Shown: positions 7,904 to 16,736, counted from the stretch's first letter. The stretch: 64,000 nucleotides of DNA from CAMAUF01 sp046152925 (GCA_046152925.1 JBJXFX010000154.1:1-64000), one strand, 5' to 3'. Translations and numbers: made by a program. The notes: generated by a model from the letters alone, not told the origin.

Positions 7904-8752
7904 ATGCAGACCGGATCGTTCCGCGGCTTTGATGTCACCGTCCACGACAGCGGCGTGGCGCTCATCACCTTCAACCGTCCTGAGAGGCTCAACGGCCTCG
8001 ACCAGTGGATCAAGCGTGACCTGGTCGAGACGCTAACCCAAGCGCAAATGGACGACCGTGTCCGCGTCGTCGTGTTCACAGGCTCGGGGCGGGGCTTTTG
8101 CGCCGGCGACGACATCAGTGGCCGGCCGCGCGATGAAGGCGCGACGCTCGTCCCGGACATCCCCGGCGGCCACCGCCAAGCGATGGGGACCTACGACGGA
8201 CTCCGCATCCTCTCGCAGCCGATCGTCGGCGCCATCCGGGCGCTCGATAAGCTCAGCATCGCGGCGATCAACGGGGTCGCCATCCAGAGCGGCTTCTCGC
8301 TCGCCCTCGCGTGCGACTTCCGCCTTGCTTCGAGCGACGCCCGGCTGGGGAGCGCGACCCTGCGCTTCGGGCTCCTGCCCGATGAGGGCGGACAGTACCT
8401 TCTCGTCCAACACATGGGCGTCGCGCGGACGCTGGACTTCCTGATGCGGAAGCGCATCGTGGACGCCCAAGAAGCCTACGGGCTCGGCCTCGTCCACGAG
8501 GTGGTGGCCCCCGAGGCGCTCCAGGCGCGGGCACTCGCCTTCGCGGAAGAGCTCGCAGCCGGCCCTCAGGTCGCGATGCGGCTCTTGAAGCGCGCCATCT
8601 ACAACGCGGCGGAGCTTTCGCTCGCCCAGGCGATGGACGACATCGCGACCAAGACGGCGATCAGCGACCATCATCCAGACGCGCGCGAAGGCACCGCCGC
8701 CTGGCGGGACAAGCGCCCGCCGCAGTTCAACCAATGGCTCGAGCGGCACTAG
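7904..8752 (+). CDS. Enoyl-CoA hydratase/isomerase family protein
   Basis: 282 residues from the ATG at 7904, supported by AGGAGG ten bases upstream; the open frame extends 54 bases further but without a ribosome site. Crotonase-fold signatures are clear: NRPERLNGLD near residue 25, the oxyanion-hole FCAGDD (65-70), the second glycine-rich helix INGVAIQSG (122-130) and CDFRLAS (137-143). Asp160-Glu161 in LLPDEGG occupies the catalytic acid region. The family covers hydratases, isomerases and related acyl-CoA lyases in fatty-acid or aromatic degradation. The next gene (SnoaL-like) begins 13 bases later, suggesting an operon. Confidence 0.88.
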   Translation: MQTGSFRGFDVTVHDSGVALITFNRPERLNGLDQWIKRDLVETLTQAQMDDRVRVVVFTGSGRGFCAGDDISGRPRDEGATLVPDIPGGHRQAMGTYDGLRILSQPIVGAIRALDKLSIAAINGVAIQSGFSLALACDFRLASSDARLGSATLRFGLLPDEGGQYLLVQHMGVARTLDFLMRKRIVDAQEAYGLGLVHEVVAPEALQARALAFAEELAAGPQVAMRLLKRAIYNAAELSLAQAMDDIATKTAISDHHPDAREGTAAWRDKRPPQFNQWLERH

Positions 8753-8765
8753 GAGAAGACAGCAC

Positions 8766-9128
8766 ATGGACCTTCACGACTACAACGCCCGATGGCTCAA
8801 GGCCTGGAGCACGAAGGACGTCGACGGCTTGATGACCTTCTACAGCGACGACGTGCTTTACAAGGACCCGCAGACCGCTGCCGGCCTCCTGGGAGGAGCG
8901 GCGCTCCGTGCGTATTTGACGGGCCTCTTCCAGGCGACGCCGCCAATCGAGTACGTGCCGGACGAAGTCTGGCCGCTTGCGGGCGGCGGGGGTTACGCGG
9001 GCCGCTGGATCGCAACGATGGACCTCGGCGAGGGAAAGCGTAAGCGGTTCCGGGGGTTCGACCTGGTGCTCATGGACGGCGACCGCATCACTCTCAACGA
9101 GGTCTATACGCACGACCTGGCCGAATAG
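8766..9128 (+). CDS. SnoaL-like / NTF2-fold protein
   Basis: 120 residues with the NTF2-like pattern: an N-terminal helix RWLKAWSTKDVDGLMTFYSDDVLYKDP, a second helix GAALRAYLTGLF, then alternating strands (GRWIATMDLGEGKRKRFRGFDLVLMDGDRI). The YSDDVLYKDP motif is typical of the polyketide-cyclase/ester-forming SnoaL family, where small hydrophobic ligands bind in a cone-shaped cavity. It is 13 bases downstream of the enoyl-CoA hydratase gene with AGGAG between, so probably co-translated. Exact activity unknown. Confidence 0.8.
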   Translation: MDLHDYNARWLKAWSTKDVDGLMTFYSDDVLYKDPQTAAGLLGGAALRAYLTGLFQATPPIEYVPDEVWPLAGGGGYAGRWIATMDLGEGKRKRFRGFDLVLMDGDRITLNEVYTHDLAE

Positions 9129-9137
9129 GCCGGCGGG

Positions 9138-9566
9138 CTACTCGTCCGCGTTGAGGAAGGTGGGGTACTTGCAGGCCTCGACGTTGCCAGCCTTATCGGC
9201 CAGGCGCTTGCGGGGGCCGTCGGGCGGCACGGGCGGCTTCGAGGTCACGAGCACCGTCGGGTCCTCGCCCTTCACGGCGTCCTTGAGGTACTTGATGTAC
9301 GCCTTGTGGAAGTCCGCGATGTCCGCGGGCGGGTTGACGGGCTCCATCGCCTTCACATAGGTCGTCACCGCCTCGGAGATGCCCTCGACCGTCTTACTGT
9401 TGAGGAGCGCCTCTTGGAAGCCGGTGATGCCGGCGCAGAAGACCCGCAGGTAGTCCTCATCGCTCACAATATCTCCTTGCGGGACGGGCTCATCGTCGGC
9501 GTCGTCCGAACAAGCGACGGCGAGGAACGGCAGGCACAGCAGTGGGAGCAGCAGGAGGCGGCGCAT
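9138..9566 (-). CDS. Small predicted lipoprotein
   Basis: 142 residues. MRRLLLLPLLCLPFLAVAC is a compact lipoprotein signal with lipobox residues AVAC (Cys19), followed by an acidic linker. The remaining about 115 residues are helical (ITGFQEALLNSKTVEGISEAVTTYVKAMEP; DIADFHKAYIKYLKDAVKGEDPTVL). No known family recognised. Convergent with the SnoaL-like gene (9-base gap) and divergent from ribF, so it is a single-gene unit. Confidence 0.75.
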   Translation of the reverse strand: MRRLLLLPLLCLPFLAVACSDDADDEPVPQGDIVSDEDYLRVFCAGITGFQEALLNSKTVEGISEAVTTYVKAMEPVNPPADIADFHKAYIKYLKDAVKGEDPTVLVTSKPPVPPDGPRKRLADKAGNVEACKYPTFLNADE

Positions 9567-9670
9567 CGGGAGACATGCTACGACGGCGCATGGATAGAGG
9601 CCGGAAAACGCGCCCCGTCGCGAATCGGGCTACTGCGCACACCTAGGGCGCCTGCTAACCTGGCCGGGCG

Positions 9671-10603
9671 ATGGCCCTCCCCTCGTTCACGGTTGCGCAG
9701 CTAAAGGCGTTCGCGCCAGGCCCCGAGGCCGCGGTCACGATCGGCGTGCTCGACGGCGTCCATCGCGGCCATCAGGCGCTGATCGCGCGGCTTCGCGACG
9801 AAGCCCGGAAACGCGCCCTCAGCCCTGGCGTCGTCACGCTCCATCCTCACCCGATGACTGTGCTCAAGCCTGAGATCGCACCGAGCTACCTAACCTCGCT
9901 CGACGACCGCATGGCGCTGATGCGGGCGGCGGGCGCCGATTGGGTGCTCCCGCTGACCTTCACCTCCGAGGTTTCCGAGGTCTCGGCCGAAGAGCTCGCG
10001 GCCGGGTTCTACGACCTCTTGCGAATGCGTCTGCTGCTGCTTGGCCCCGACGCTGCCTTCGGCCGTGGCGCCCCCAAGGACACCCCGGAGCGCATGGCCG
10101 CGCTCGGCAAGTCGCTCGGCTTCGAAGTCGTCCAGATTGAGCCGTTGATGCACGACCACGAGCGCTTTAGTTCGACGGCAGTGCGGCGAGCGTTGGCCGA
10201 CGGGGACATGGAGCGGGTCACCGCGTTGCTCGGCCGGCCGTATCACCTGACGGGGCCGGTCGTGCACGGCTTCGAGCGGGGCCGGACGATCGGGTTCCCC
10301 ACCGCGAACCTCTCCGTCGCCGCCGACCGCGCGATGCCCGCCCTCGGCGTTTACGCGACGGTCGCGCGTGTCGCGGGCCGGCGCCTGATCGGCGCGACGA
10401 ACATCGGACGCCGCCCGACCTTCGATGCCGGCCATGTTTCGATCGAGACACACCTGATCGACTTCGAAGGCGACATCTACGGCGAGCGCATGGAGCTCGA
10501 AGTGGTGCGCCGGATCCGGGGCGAGCAGAAGTTCGACGGCGTGGACGCGCTGGTCGCGCAAATCGCGGCCGATGTCGCCGAGGCGCGGAGGCTGCTCGCA
10601 TGA
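9671..10603 (+). CDS. ribF: Bifunctional riboflavin kinase / FAD synthetase
   Basis: 310 residues, normal size for RibF, which phosphorylates riboflavin to FMN and adenylylates FMN to FAD. The N-terminal FAD-synthetase domain shows the nucleotidyltransferase motif GVLDGVHRGHQ (25-35) and the ISSTxIR-like SSTAVR (about 165-170). The C-terminal riboflavin-kinase domain has GFPTANL (about 208-214) and the conserved E-T-H-L-I-D-F strand. In most bacteria ribF clusters with truB or rpsO; here it precedes tyrS instead. Confidence 0.95.
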   Translation: MALPSFTVAQLKAFAPGPEAAVTIGVLDGVHRGHQALIARLRDEARKRALSPGVVTLHPHPMTVLKPEIAPSYLTSLDDRMALMRAAGADWVLPLTFTSEVSEVSAEELAAGFYDLLRMRLLLLGPDAAFGRGAPKDTPERMAALGKSLGFEVVQIEPLMHDHERFSSTAVRRALADGDMERVTALLGRPYHLTGPVVHGFERGRTIGFPTANLSVAADRAMPALGVYATVARVAGRRLIGATNIGRRPTFDAGHVSIETHLIDFEGDIYGERMELEVVRRIRGEQKFDGVDALVAQIAADVAEARRLLA

Positions 10604-10643
10604 GTCCTTCGTCCTGCACGCGCCCGGCCGCCCGCTACGTGTA

Positions 10644-10661
10644 GGGGCCTCGCACGGCCCC
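10644..10661 (+). promoter_or_regulatory. Short hairpin in ribF-tyrS intergenic region
   Basis: GGGGCC (10644-10649) pairs with GGCCCC (10656-10661) around a 6-base loop, 41 bases after ribF and 52 before the tyrS start. No U-tract and no T-box specifier or T-box consensus is visible, so it is a weak attenuator or chance hairpin. Confidence 0.3.
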
Positions 10662-10713
10662 CGCACTCCGCACACCGATCCGACGTTCCCAGTACTTGAA
10701 GGCAGGTGCACCG

Positions 10714-11925
10714 ATGGCGACTCCGCGGGCCATGGCTCCCGTTGAAGAACAGCTGCTCGTCTTGATGAGCGGCGTCGATTATGGCGACGACCGCCTCCGG
10801 CGCGAAATGGAGCGCGAACTGCGCGCGCTCATCGAGCTGGACCGGCCGCTCCGCGTCTATCTCGGGATCGACCCGACCGCGACATCGCTCACGCTCGGCC
10901 ACACCGTGCCCCTGCGCAAGCTGCGGCAGTTCCAGGACTTTGGGCACCACTGCATCTTCCTGATCGGCGACTACACGGCGCTGATCGGCGACCCGAGCGA
11001 CAAGAACAAGCTCCGGCCGATGCTCACTTCGGAGGACATCGCCCAGAACGAGGCGACCTACTTCGACCAGGCGGCACGCGTCCTGGACGCGACGAAAACC
11101 GAGCTGCGGCACAACTCCGAGTGGCTGGGCAAGCTCACGTTTCCCGACGTCATCAGCCTGATGTCGAAGTTCACGGCCGCTGAAATGCTCCGCCGCGACA
11201 ACTTCCGGAAACGCTGGGACGATGGCGACGCCGTCTACCTGCACGAGTTCCTTTACGCTCTGATGCAGGGTTATGACGCGTACGCACTGGAGTGCGACGT
11301 CCAGGTCGGGGGCACGGAGCAGCTCTTCAACCTGATGGCGGGTCGCAAAATCCAGCAGGACGCCGGCCAGAAGCCGCACGTCCCCGTCACCCTGCCGATC
11401 CTCGTCGGCCTCGATGGCAAGGAGCGGATGTCGAAGTCCAAGGGCAACCACATCGGCGTGGGCGACACTGCGACCGAGCAGTTCGGCAAGGCGATGTCGA
11501 TCCCCGACGACGCCGTGATGGACTTTTACGTCCTGGCGACCAACGTGCCGCGCGGCGAGCTCGATGGACGCCGGGCCGAGCTCCATCGCGACCCGATGGC
11601 CGCCAAGAAGCGGCTCGCCTGGACGATTGCAGCCGAATTCTGGGGCACCGCCGCGGCGGACGACGCGCAAGGCGCGTTCGAGCGCACTGTCCAGCGAAAA
11701 GAGGCGCCCGACGGCATCCCCGAGGCCGCCGTCGCCGCTGGCCAACTGTTGATCGACGTGCTCATGGCGGCGGGTCTGGCGCCGTCGAGGCGCGAGGCTC
11801 GACGCCTCTTCGACCAGAACGCGGTCTCGGTCGACGGCGTGAGCGCCAGCGCGGAAGCCGAAGCCATCGTGGGGAGCGTCGTCCAGGTAGGAAAGCGCCG
11901 CTGGCTGCGGCTGGTCGAAGCCTAA
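10714..11925 (+). CDS. tyrS: Tyrosyl-tRNA synthetase
   Basis: 403 residues from the ATG at 10714, preceded by AAGGCAGG. Class Ic synthetase motifs: a HIGH-equivalent TLGHTVPLRKL (about 67-77), YALMQGYDAY (about 184-193), VGGTEQLFN, and the KMSKS loop RMSKSKGN (about 235-242). A C-terminal S4 RNA-binding domain (SRREARRLFDQNAVSVDG) completes the enzyme, which charges tRNA-Tyr in the cytoplasm. The compact N-terminus is of the TyrS type found in many non-Bacillus lineages. Its stop overlaps that of the convergent sigma-factor gene by 4 bases. Confidence 0.95.
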   Translation: MATPRAMAPVEEQLLVLMSGVDYGDDRLRREMERELRALIELDRPLRVYLGIDPTATSLTLGHTVPLRKLRQFQDFGHHCIFLIGDYTALIGDPSDKNKLRPMLTSEDIAQNEATYFDQAARVLDATKTELRHNSEWLGKLTFPDVISLMSKFTAAEMLRRDNFRKRWDDGDAVYLHEFLYALMQGYDAYALECDVQVGGTEQLFNLMAGRKIQQDAGQKPHVPVTLPILVGLDGKERMSKSKGNHIGVGDTATEQFGKAMSIPDDAVMDFYVLATNVPRGELDGRRAELHRDPMAAKKRLAWTIAAEFWGTAAADDAQGAFERTVQRKEAPDGIPEAAVAAGQLLIDVLMAAGLAPSRREARRLFDQNAVSVDGVSASAEAEAIVGSVVQVGKRRWLRLVEA

Positions 11926-13163
11926 GACTCGACGGACGCGAGTTGGCGGGCGAGAAAGCGCTTCTCGGCGTCGTTCGCGGCAAGGTCGAGCGCCCGGCGG
12001 TACGCCTCCGCCGCCCGTCCGTGCTCGCCCGCGCGGCGAAGGAGGTCGGCGCGGGCCGCGTGATAGAGGTGATAGCTCTCAAGCGCTTCTTCCAGCGCCG
12101 GCGCATCCAGCAGCGCGAGGCCAGCCGCAGGCCCCTCAGCCATCGCGATCGCAACCGCGCGATTGAGGTCGACGACCGGCGACGGGGCGATGGTGCGGAG
12201 CACGCCATAGAGCGCCGCAACCTCGCGCCAGTCCGTGTCCAGTGCGGAGGGCGCTTGGGCGTGCACGGCGGCGATGGCGGCCTGGACCTGGTAGGGCCCG
12301 ACACTCCGCATGCGCAGCGCGCGTTCCACGAGGTTGGCCCCGCGCGCTATCGCGTCCCGGTCCCAAAGCGACCGGTCCTGCTGGTCGAGCAGGATGAGGT
12401 CGCCGTGGGCATCGACGCGGGCCCGGTGGCGGGCATGGTGCAAGGTTATGAGCGAAAGGAGGCCGACCGCCTCCGGCTCATCCGGCATGAGCACGGCGAG
12501 CACTTCGGCGAGCCGGATGGCCTCGACGCAGAGGTCGAGGCGAAGGTGGTCAGGCCCGGCTGTCGCGGCGTAGCCCTCGTTGAAGATGAGATAGAGCACC
12601 GCGAGGACGCCGCTGAGGCGCTCCGGCAGGAGATGGTCGGCGGGCACGCGGTATGGGATGCCCGCGTCCCGAATTTTCCGCTTGGCGCGCACGATGCGCT
12701 GCGCCAGTGTCGGTTCCGGCACGAGAAAGGCGCGAGCGATTTCCGGAGTGGTCACGCCGCCAAGCGTGCGCAAGGTCAGCGCGACGCGGGCGTCCATGGG
12801 GAGTGCCGGGTGGCAGCAGGTGAAGATCAGCCGCAGCCGTTCGTCGGCGATCGATGAGTCTTCCACGGGCACGGCGGCCTCCTGTCGCTCCAGCTCGGCG
12901 AGTACGGCGAGCTCTGCCCGCTTCTGGACGTGGAGCGTCTGGCGTCGGAGCCGGTCGATCGCGCGCCGGCGTGCGGCGGTGAGCAACCAGGCCGCCGGAT
13001 TCGCGGGCACGCCGTCGACCGCCCAGTGCACGACGGCCGATTCGAAGCCCTCCTGGAGGACGTCCTCGGCGAGGTCAAAATCGCCGCACCATCGGATCAG
13101 GTTCGCGAGCAGCCGGCCGCGCTCGGCGCGGAAGACCGTTTCGATCGACTCCTCGACGTTCAT
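11922..13163 (-). CDS. ECF sigma factor with C-terminal TPR-like extension (ECF42-type)
   Basis: 413 residues. Region 2 is at the N-terminus (ESIETVFRAERGRLLANLIRWCGDFDLAEDVLQEGF, then AAWLLTAARRRAIDRLRR). Region 4 follows at about 135-175 (LRTLGGVTTPEIARAFLVPEPTLAQRIVRAKRKI). The 230-residue C-terminal part contains helical TPR-like repeats (LNRAVAIAMAEGPAAGLALLDA; HLYHAARADLLRRAGEHGRAAEAYRRAL). This architecture, encoded next to YCII/DGPF genes, defines the ECF42 group, where the extension is thought to control activity in place of an anti-sigma factor. Its ATG overlaps the stop of the first DGPF gene (ATGA), so translation is coupled. Confidence 0.92.
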   Translation of the reverse strand: MNVEESIETVFRAERGRLLANLIRWCGDFDLAEDVLQEGFESAVVHWAVDGVPANPAAWLLTAARRRAIDRLRRQTLHVQKRAELAVLAELERQEAAVPVEDSSIADERLRLIFTCCHPALPMDARVALTLRTLGGVTTPEIARAFLVPEPTLAQRIVRAKRKIRDAGIPYRVPADHLLPERLSGVLAVLYLIFNEGYAATAGPDHLRLDLCVEAIRLAEVLAVLMPDEPEAVGLLSLITLHHARHRARVDAHGDLILLDQQDRSLWDRDAIARGANLVERALRMRSVGPYQVQAAIAAVHAQAPSALDTDWREVAALYGVLRTIAPSPVVDLNRAVAIAMAEGPAAGLALLDAPALEEALESYHLYHAARADLLRRAGEHGRAAEAYRRALDLAANDAEKRFLARQLASVES

Positions 13164-13519
13164 GGACCCGCCATCCCGGGCAGGGGACGGACCTCCACGG
13201 CGCCGTGGAGGGCGCCTGGAATCATGGCGGCGATCGCTTCGGCCTGCGCAAGTGTGGCGTCGCGAAGGACAAAGAACCCGCTGAGCTGTTCCTTCGTCTC
13301 GATAAAGGGCCCATCGGTCACAACAGTGCGCCCGCCGCGGACTAGGACAGTGCGCGTTGCGGAAACGGGCGCCAGCGGCTCCGCGCTTTCGAGGATCCCG
13401 AGACTGCTGGCGGCGTCCATGGCGGCCTGGTAGCCCGCCATCATATTGAGAAACTCTGGCGAGCCCGGCGGGAGCCGGTCGACGGCTTCATCGGTCTGGA
13501 TCAGGAGGATGTATCTCAT
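13160..13519 (-). CDS. YCII/DGPF-domain protein (copy nearest the sigma gene)
   Basis: 119 residues beginning MRYILLIQTDE with the signature TDGPFIETKEQLSGFFVL at about 68-85, the DGPF motif of the YCII-related family. The fold is a small ferredoxin-like dimer. Role unknown, although these proteins are consistently encoded beside ECF42 sigma factors and may sense or process a ligand for them. It overlaps both neighbours by 4 bases (sigma gene at its 3' end, second DGPF gene at its 5' end). Confidence 0.88.
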   Translation of the reverse strand: MRYILLIQTDEAVDRLPPGSPEFLNMMAGYQAAMDAASSLGILESAEPLAPVSATRTVLVRGGRTVVTDGPFIETKEQLSGFFVLRDATLAQAEAIAAMIPGALHGAVEVRPLPGMAGP

Positions 13520-13908
13520 GATGCAACCTCCACCCGTCTGCGAGCCGCGGCTTCGACGGCCGGGGTGATCTCCCAGATCGGGCGCACTTCGACGGTGCCC
13601 CAGGCGGCGTCGGGGATACGGGCGGCGTAAGCGATTGCTTGGTCAAGGTCGGCGCAGTCGACGATGTATGCCCCTGCGAGCTGCTCCTTCGTTTCGGCGA
13701 AGGGGCCGTCGGAAGGCACCACCGTCTTGCCGTTGCGACGGACGGACGTCGCGGCGAGGACCGGCTGCAGCGCGTGTGCGCCGACGTAGGCGCCGCCGCG
13801 GATCATGTCCTCGATCAGGCGCTCGTGTTCGGCGAGCATCCCGGCCATGGCCTCGTCTCCGGCGGGACGTGCGGCCTCGTCAGCGTAGATCAGCAGCATG
13901 TAGCGCAC
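13516..13908 (-). CDS. YCII/DGPF-domain protein (middle copy)
   Basis: 130 residues beginning MRYMLLIYADE with SDGPFAETKEQLAGAYIV, the canonical DGPF signature, and a C-terminal WGTVEVRPIWE strand. It is a paralogue of the two flanking genes and lies in the same operon: its start is 1 base from the third copy and its stop overlaps the first copy by 4 bases. An additional basic helix (AVEAAARRRVEVA) closes the protein. Confidence 0.88.
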   Translation of the reverse strand: MRYMLLIYADEAARPAGDEAMAGMLAEHERLIEDMIRGGAYVGAHALQPVLAATSVRRNGKTVVPSDGPFAETKEQLAGAYIVDCADLDQAIAYAARIPDAAWGTVEVRPIWEITPAVEAAARRRVEVAS

Positions 13909-13909
13909 G

Positions 13910-14260
13910 CTATCCCATCTCCATGATGGGCCGTACTTCGATCGACCCGAGTTTCGCGCCCGGAATCTTGGCTGCGTAGGCCACCGCCTCGTCGATGTCC
14001 TTGCAGTTCAGGATGTAGAAGCCCCCGAGCTGTTCGGCCGTCTCGGCAAACGGCCCAGCCATGACCAGCGGCTCGCCGTCGCGGACGCGGACGGTCTTTG
14101 CAGTCGCGACCGGCTGGAGCGGGTCGCCGTTGTCGAACATGCCGTTGCCCCGGACCTCGGCGGTAAATGCGCCGTAGCCAGCCATCATCTCGCCGAACGC
14201 GGCGCTCCCCGGGTCCGGGTCGAGCTTCTCGGGCGTGTAGATCAAGAGCATGAATCGCAT
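13910..14260 (-). CDS. YCII/DGPF-domain protein (promoter-proximal copy)
   Basis: 116 residues from the ATG at 14260, chosen because GGGAGG precedes it and because the conserved family start MRFMLLIYTPE begins there; the longer open frame upstream has no family similarity. The signature reads MAGPFAETAEQLGGFYIL, so the Asp of DGPF is replaced by Ala, unlike the two other copies. It is the first gene of the three-DGPF/sigma operon, with its promoter expected between 14261 and 14351. Confidence 0.85.
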   Translation of the reverse strand: MRFMLLIYTPEKLDPDPGSAAFGEMMAGYGAFTAEVRGNGMFDNGDPLQPVATAKTVRVRDGEPLVMAGPFAETAEQLGGFYILNCKDIDEAVAYAAKIPGAKLGSIEVRPIMEMG

Positions 14261-14351
14261 GTCGTGCGGCCTCCCAGCTAGCGTTCTACCATGGTGACGG
14301 ACGGGAGCCAGCGAGATCGACAAGCTGACTGCCCGTTTCGTGGAGGATCGG

Positions 14352-14690
14352 ATGGATGAGGAGCCGGCACGCCTGCGCGCAGCCGTGGACCGCAATGCGG
14401 CGGCCGTGGTCGCAGGAAACTTCCCACAGTTAATGGCGGACATCACGCCCGAGGCCTTGGCGCAGCTGATGGCGTTGGCGCCCCAGGGCGGCGGCCTCAG
14501 CCTGACCTCCATGCCGAACATCTCGGGCCACGAAGTGACGCCGATCAGGGCGGACGGCGACTCGTTCGTCTACCACGTCGCGTTCCAGTCCGACGCCGGG
14601 ACCGCGACCATCGCAGCGACCTGGCGCGAAGTGCTGGGGCAATGGAAGGTCGTCGCGCTGGCCCTCGTCGCCATCCAGCCGAAGGCGTAA
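14352..14690 (+). CDS. Hypothetical NTF2-like small protein
   Basis: 112 residues from the ATG at 14352, with GGAGG five bases upstream. The N-terminal helix (RLRAAVDRNAAAVVAGNFPQLMADITPEALAQLM) followed by strand-rich sequence (FVYHVAFQSDAGTATIAATWREVLGQWKVVALALV) suggests an NTF2-like or cystatin-like fold, but I cannot assign a family. The sixA-like gene starts 4 bases after its stop, so the two are co-transcribed. Divergent from the DGPF operon. Confidence 0.65.
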   Translation: MDEEPARLRAAVDRNAAAVVAGNFPQLMADITPEALAQLMALAPQGGGLSLTSMPNISGHEVTPIRADGDSFVYHVAFQSDAGTATIAATWREVLGQWKVVALALVAIQPKA

Positions 14691-14694
14691 CTCA

Positions 14695-15177
14695 GTGGAG
14701 ATCTGTCTCGTCCGCCACGCCATCGCCGAGGAGCGGGGGGCCCGATTTCCGGACGACTCGCTGCGGCCGCTGACCGGCGCGGGAGCCGTGAAGATGCGCG
14801 TCGCCGCCCAAGGCCTCCAGACGCTGGTCGTACCGGAGATCATCCTGACGAGCCCGTACGTCCGCGCCCGTCAGACCGCGGAAATCCTGGGTGAGTACAT
14901 GAGCGTGGCGGTGCAGGTCGAAGCGACACTCGCCAGCCCAGACTATGCCGGGACGTTCGAGGCCGCACTTCGGACGAAAGCGGGCCGCGTCCTCTGCGTG
15001 GGGCATGAGCCATGGCTGTCCGGCCTCCTTTCCTGGCTTCTGGCTGGCGAGGAAGGGCTTGAGGTGACCTTCCGGAAGGGCGCCGCGGCGCTCGTCACGG
15101 TCGCCCGAACCCCAGCCTCGGGCGTGTTGGAGTGGTTGCTCCAGCCATCGCAACTTCGGGCGTTGGCCGGCCGTTAG
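14695..15177 (+). CDS. sixA: Phosphohistidine phosphatase, SixA family
   Basis: 160 residues beginning at a GTG four bases after the preceding stop. The phosphohistidine nucleophile motif is LVRHAIAE (Arg7-His8). TSPYVRARQTAEIL contains the conserved second Arg pair, and VGHEPW (about 101-106) supplies the second catalytic His. The short length is typical of SixA, a histidine phosphatase that dephosphorylates phosphohistidine proteins such as Hpt domains or PTS components. The closest functional class could instead be a small sugar-phosphate phosphatase. It overlaps the convergent ppx-like gene by 4 bases. Confidence 0.85.
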   Translation: MEICLVRHAIAEERGARFPDDSLRPLTGAGAVKMRVAAQGLQTLVVPEIILTSPYVRARQTAEILGEYMSVAVQVEATLASPDYAGTFEAALRTKAGRVLCVGHEPWLSGLLSWLLAGEEGLEVTFRKGAAALVTVARTPASGVLEWLLQPSQLRALAGR

Positions 15178-16679
15178 GGGCTATCGTCGACCACGAGCCG
15201 GACCGGTACTTCGAGCGCGGCGGCCAGGGCGCGCTGTTTCATCTCGAAGGCGTAGACCTCTGCGTCCAGGGGCGCCGACCCACGCAGGACGACCACGATC
15301 CCTGTTGTCCCGACGCGAACGTCGTAATCCAAGACGGGCGACGGAGTGCGCCGCCGGACGGCGCGAGCGGTCCCGAGCAAGGCCGAGAGGACTTCGACCC
15401 GTCGCTCGTCGCCGGGCGACAGGACCCGCGCGTACTCGCTGAGCGAGAACCCTCCGCCCTCCGCACCGCGGACCAGCGCCCCGAGCAGCACGATCTCGCG
15501 GTGGGTGAAGCCGTGCAGGTCGCCACTGTGGACGAGGTACTCGGCGTGGCGGTCGCGGCTGTAGTAGTCGACATGCATGCCGATCCCAGCCAGCCGCGCG
15601 CCCGAAAGGAGCAGGTCGAGCTCGGGCGCACCGTAGCCGTGGATCCCTTGGGTTGCGGCGAACAACCGCGCTGCGACACCTACGACGGGCTCAGCACCGA
15701 ACACGGGGACACCGTTCGCTTCGGCGAGGCCCGCGATGGAGGCGCCTCGCACGTCAGGGAGGATCGGGTGGCCTCCGCGAAGCTCCTGCCAAACGAGCCC
15801 CTCGCGGAGGCCCTGACCCGAGACCATGAACTCCGGAGCGCCGCTCACGTCGAGCACCTCATCGAGCACCACCGCCGCCGCATGGAGGCTATCGACGCGA
15901 TTGGCGCTCAACCCGGCGATCCGGCGGCGCCCGTCGGCGTCGGTGCGAGTGAGCGAGGCCGCCAAGCGATGGAGGTCGCGGCGGGGAAGGGCGAGGCCAT
16001 GGAGGCGGCGGAGGGGATACCGGACTTTCAGCCGCTGGATCCGCGCGAGGTTCCGGACGGCGCCACCGACGCCGACGACCGGCCCGCGCCGCGGCATCGG
16101 CCCGACCGCCTGCCGGACGGCTTTGCGAAGCGCCCGGACGTCCTTCGGCGACGGCGGGTCGGACTTGAACCGCTCGGCCGCATACAGCGCGCCGAAGGGG
16201 ACGGACTTGGAGCGGACGAGGGCGCGGCCTTCGACCGTGATGATTTCGAGCGACCCGCCGCCGATGTCGACGATGTACCCATCGCGGAGGTCGGTGCTGT
16301 TCACGGCTCCGAGAAAGCTGGCGTACGCCTCTTCCTCGGCTGTGAGGATCCGGACGCGGACGCCGGTCTCCTGGAAGACCGCTTCCGTAAACACGCCGGC
16401 GTTGGGAGCGCGACGCAAGGCCTCGGTGCCGGCGGCGATCATCGTTGACGGCCCGTATGAGGCCGCCACCTCGGTGCAGATCCGGAGGGCGCGGACGCCC
16501 CGCCCGATCCCGGCGTCGCTGAGGTAGCCGTCGGCGGCCTGACCCATGCCCAGCCGCGCCGGAAAGCGCTCCTCGTCGACCACCTCGAACGCGGAGTCAC
16601 TGAGTTGGCGAGCGACCAAGAGCCGGACCGAGTTGGACCCAACATCGACGACGGCGACGATCCGTTGGAGGGGAGCCAT
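15174..16679 (-). CDS. Ppx/GppA family phosphatase (exopolyphosphatase-like)
   Basis: 501 residues. The N-terminal half is an actin-like ASKHA fold: phosphate-1 loop VVDVGSNSVRLLVA (9-22), AAGTEALRRAPN, AEEEAYASFLGA with the catalytic Glu, and VDIGGGSLEI (phosphate-2 loop). The C-terminal half is an HD-like helical domain (LSANRVDSLHAAAVVLDEVL; HRDIVLLGALVR-like HREIVLLGALVRG). It hydrolyses polyphosphate or (p)ppGpp in the family. It lies 57 bases downstream of the ABC permease gene on the same strand; no terminator is evident between them. Confidence 0.9.
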   Translation of the reverse strand: MAPLQRIVAVVDVGSNSVRLLVARQLSDSAFEVVDEERFPARLGMGQAADGYLSDAGIGRGVRALRICTEVAASYGPSTMIAAGTEALRRAPNAGVFTEAVFQETGVRVRILTAEEEAYASFLGAVNSTDLRDGYIVDIGGGSLEIITVEGRALVRSKSVPFGALYAAERFKSDPPSPKDVRALRKAVRQAVGPMPRRGPVVGVGGAVRNLARIQRLKVRYPLRRLHGLALPRRDLHRLAASLTRTDADGRRRIAGLSANRVDSLHAAAVVLDEVLDVSGAPEFMVSGQGLREGLVWQELRGGHPILPDVRGASIAGLAEANGVPVFGAEPVVGVAARLFAATQGIHGYGAPELDLLLSGARLAGIGMHVDYYSRDRHAEYLVHSGDLHGFTHREIVLLGALVRGAEGGGFSLSEYARVLSPGDERRVEVLSALLGTARAVRRRTPSPVLDYDVRVGTTGIVVVLRGSAPLDAEVYAFEMKQRALAAALEVPVRLVVDDSP

Positions 16680-16736
16680 ATGGGGCAGTATCCCCAGGTC
16701 AGCGCCTTGCGGGCCAGCCGCCGGAAACTGCCGTCG

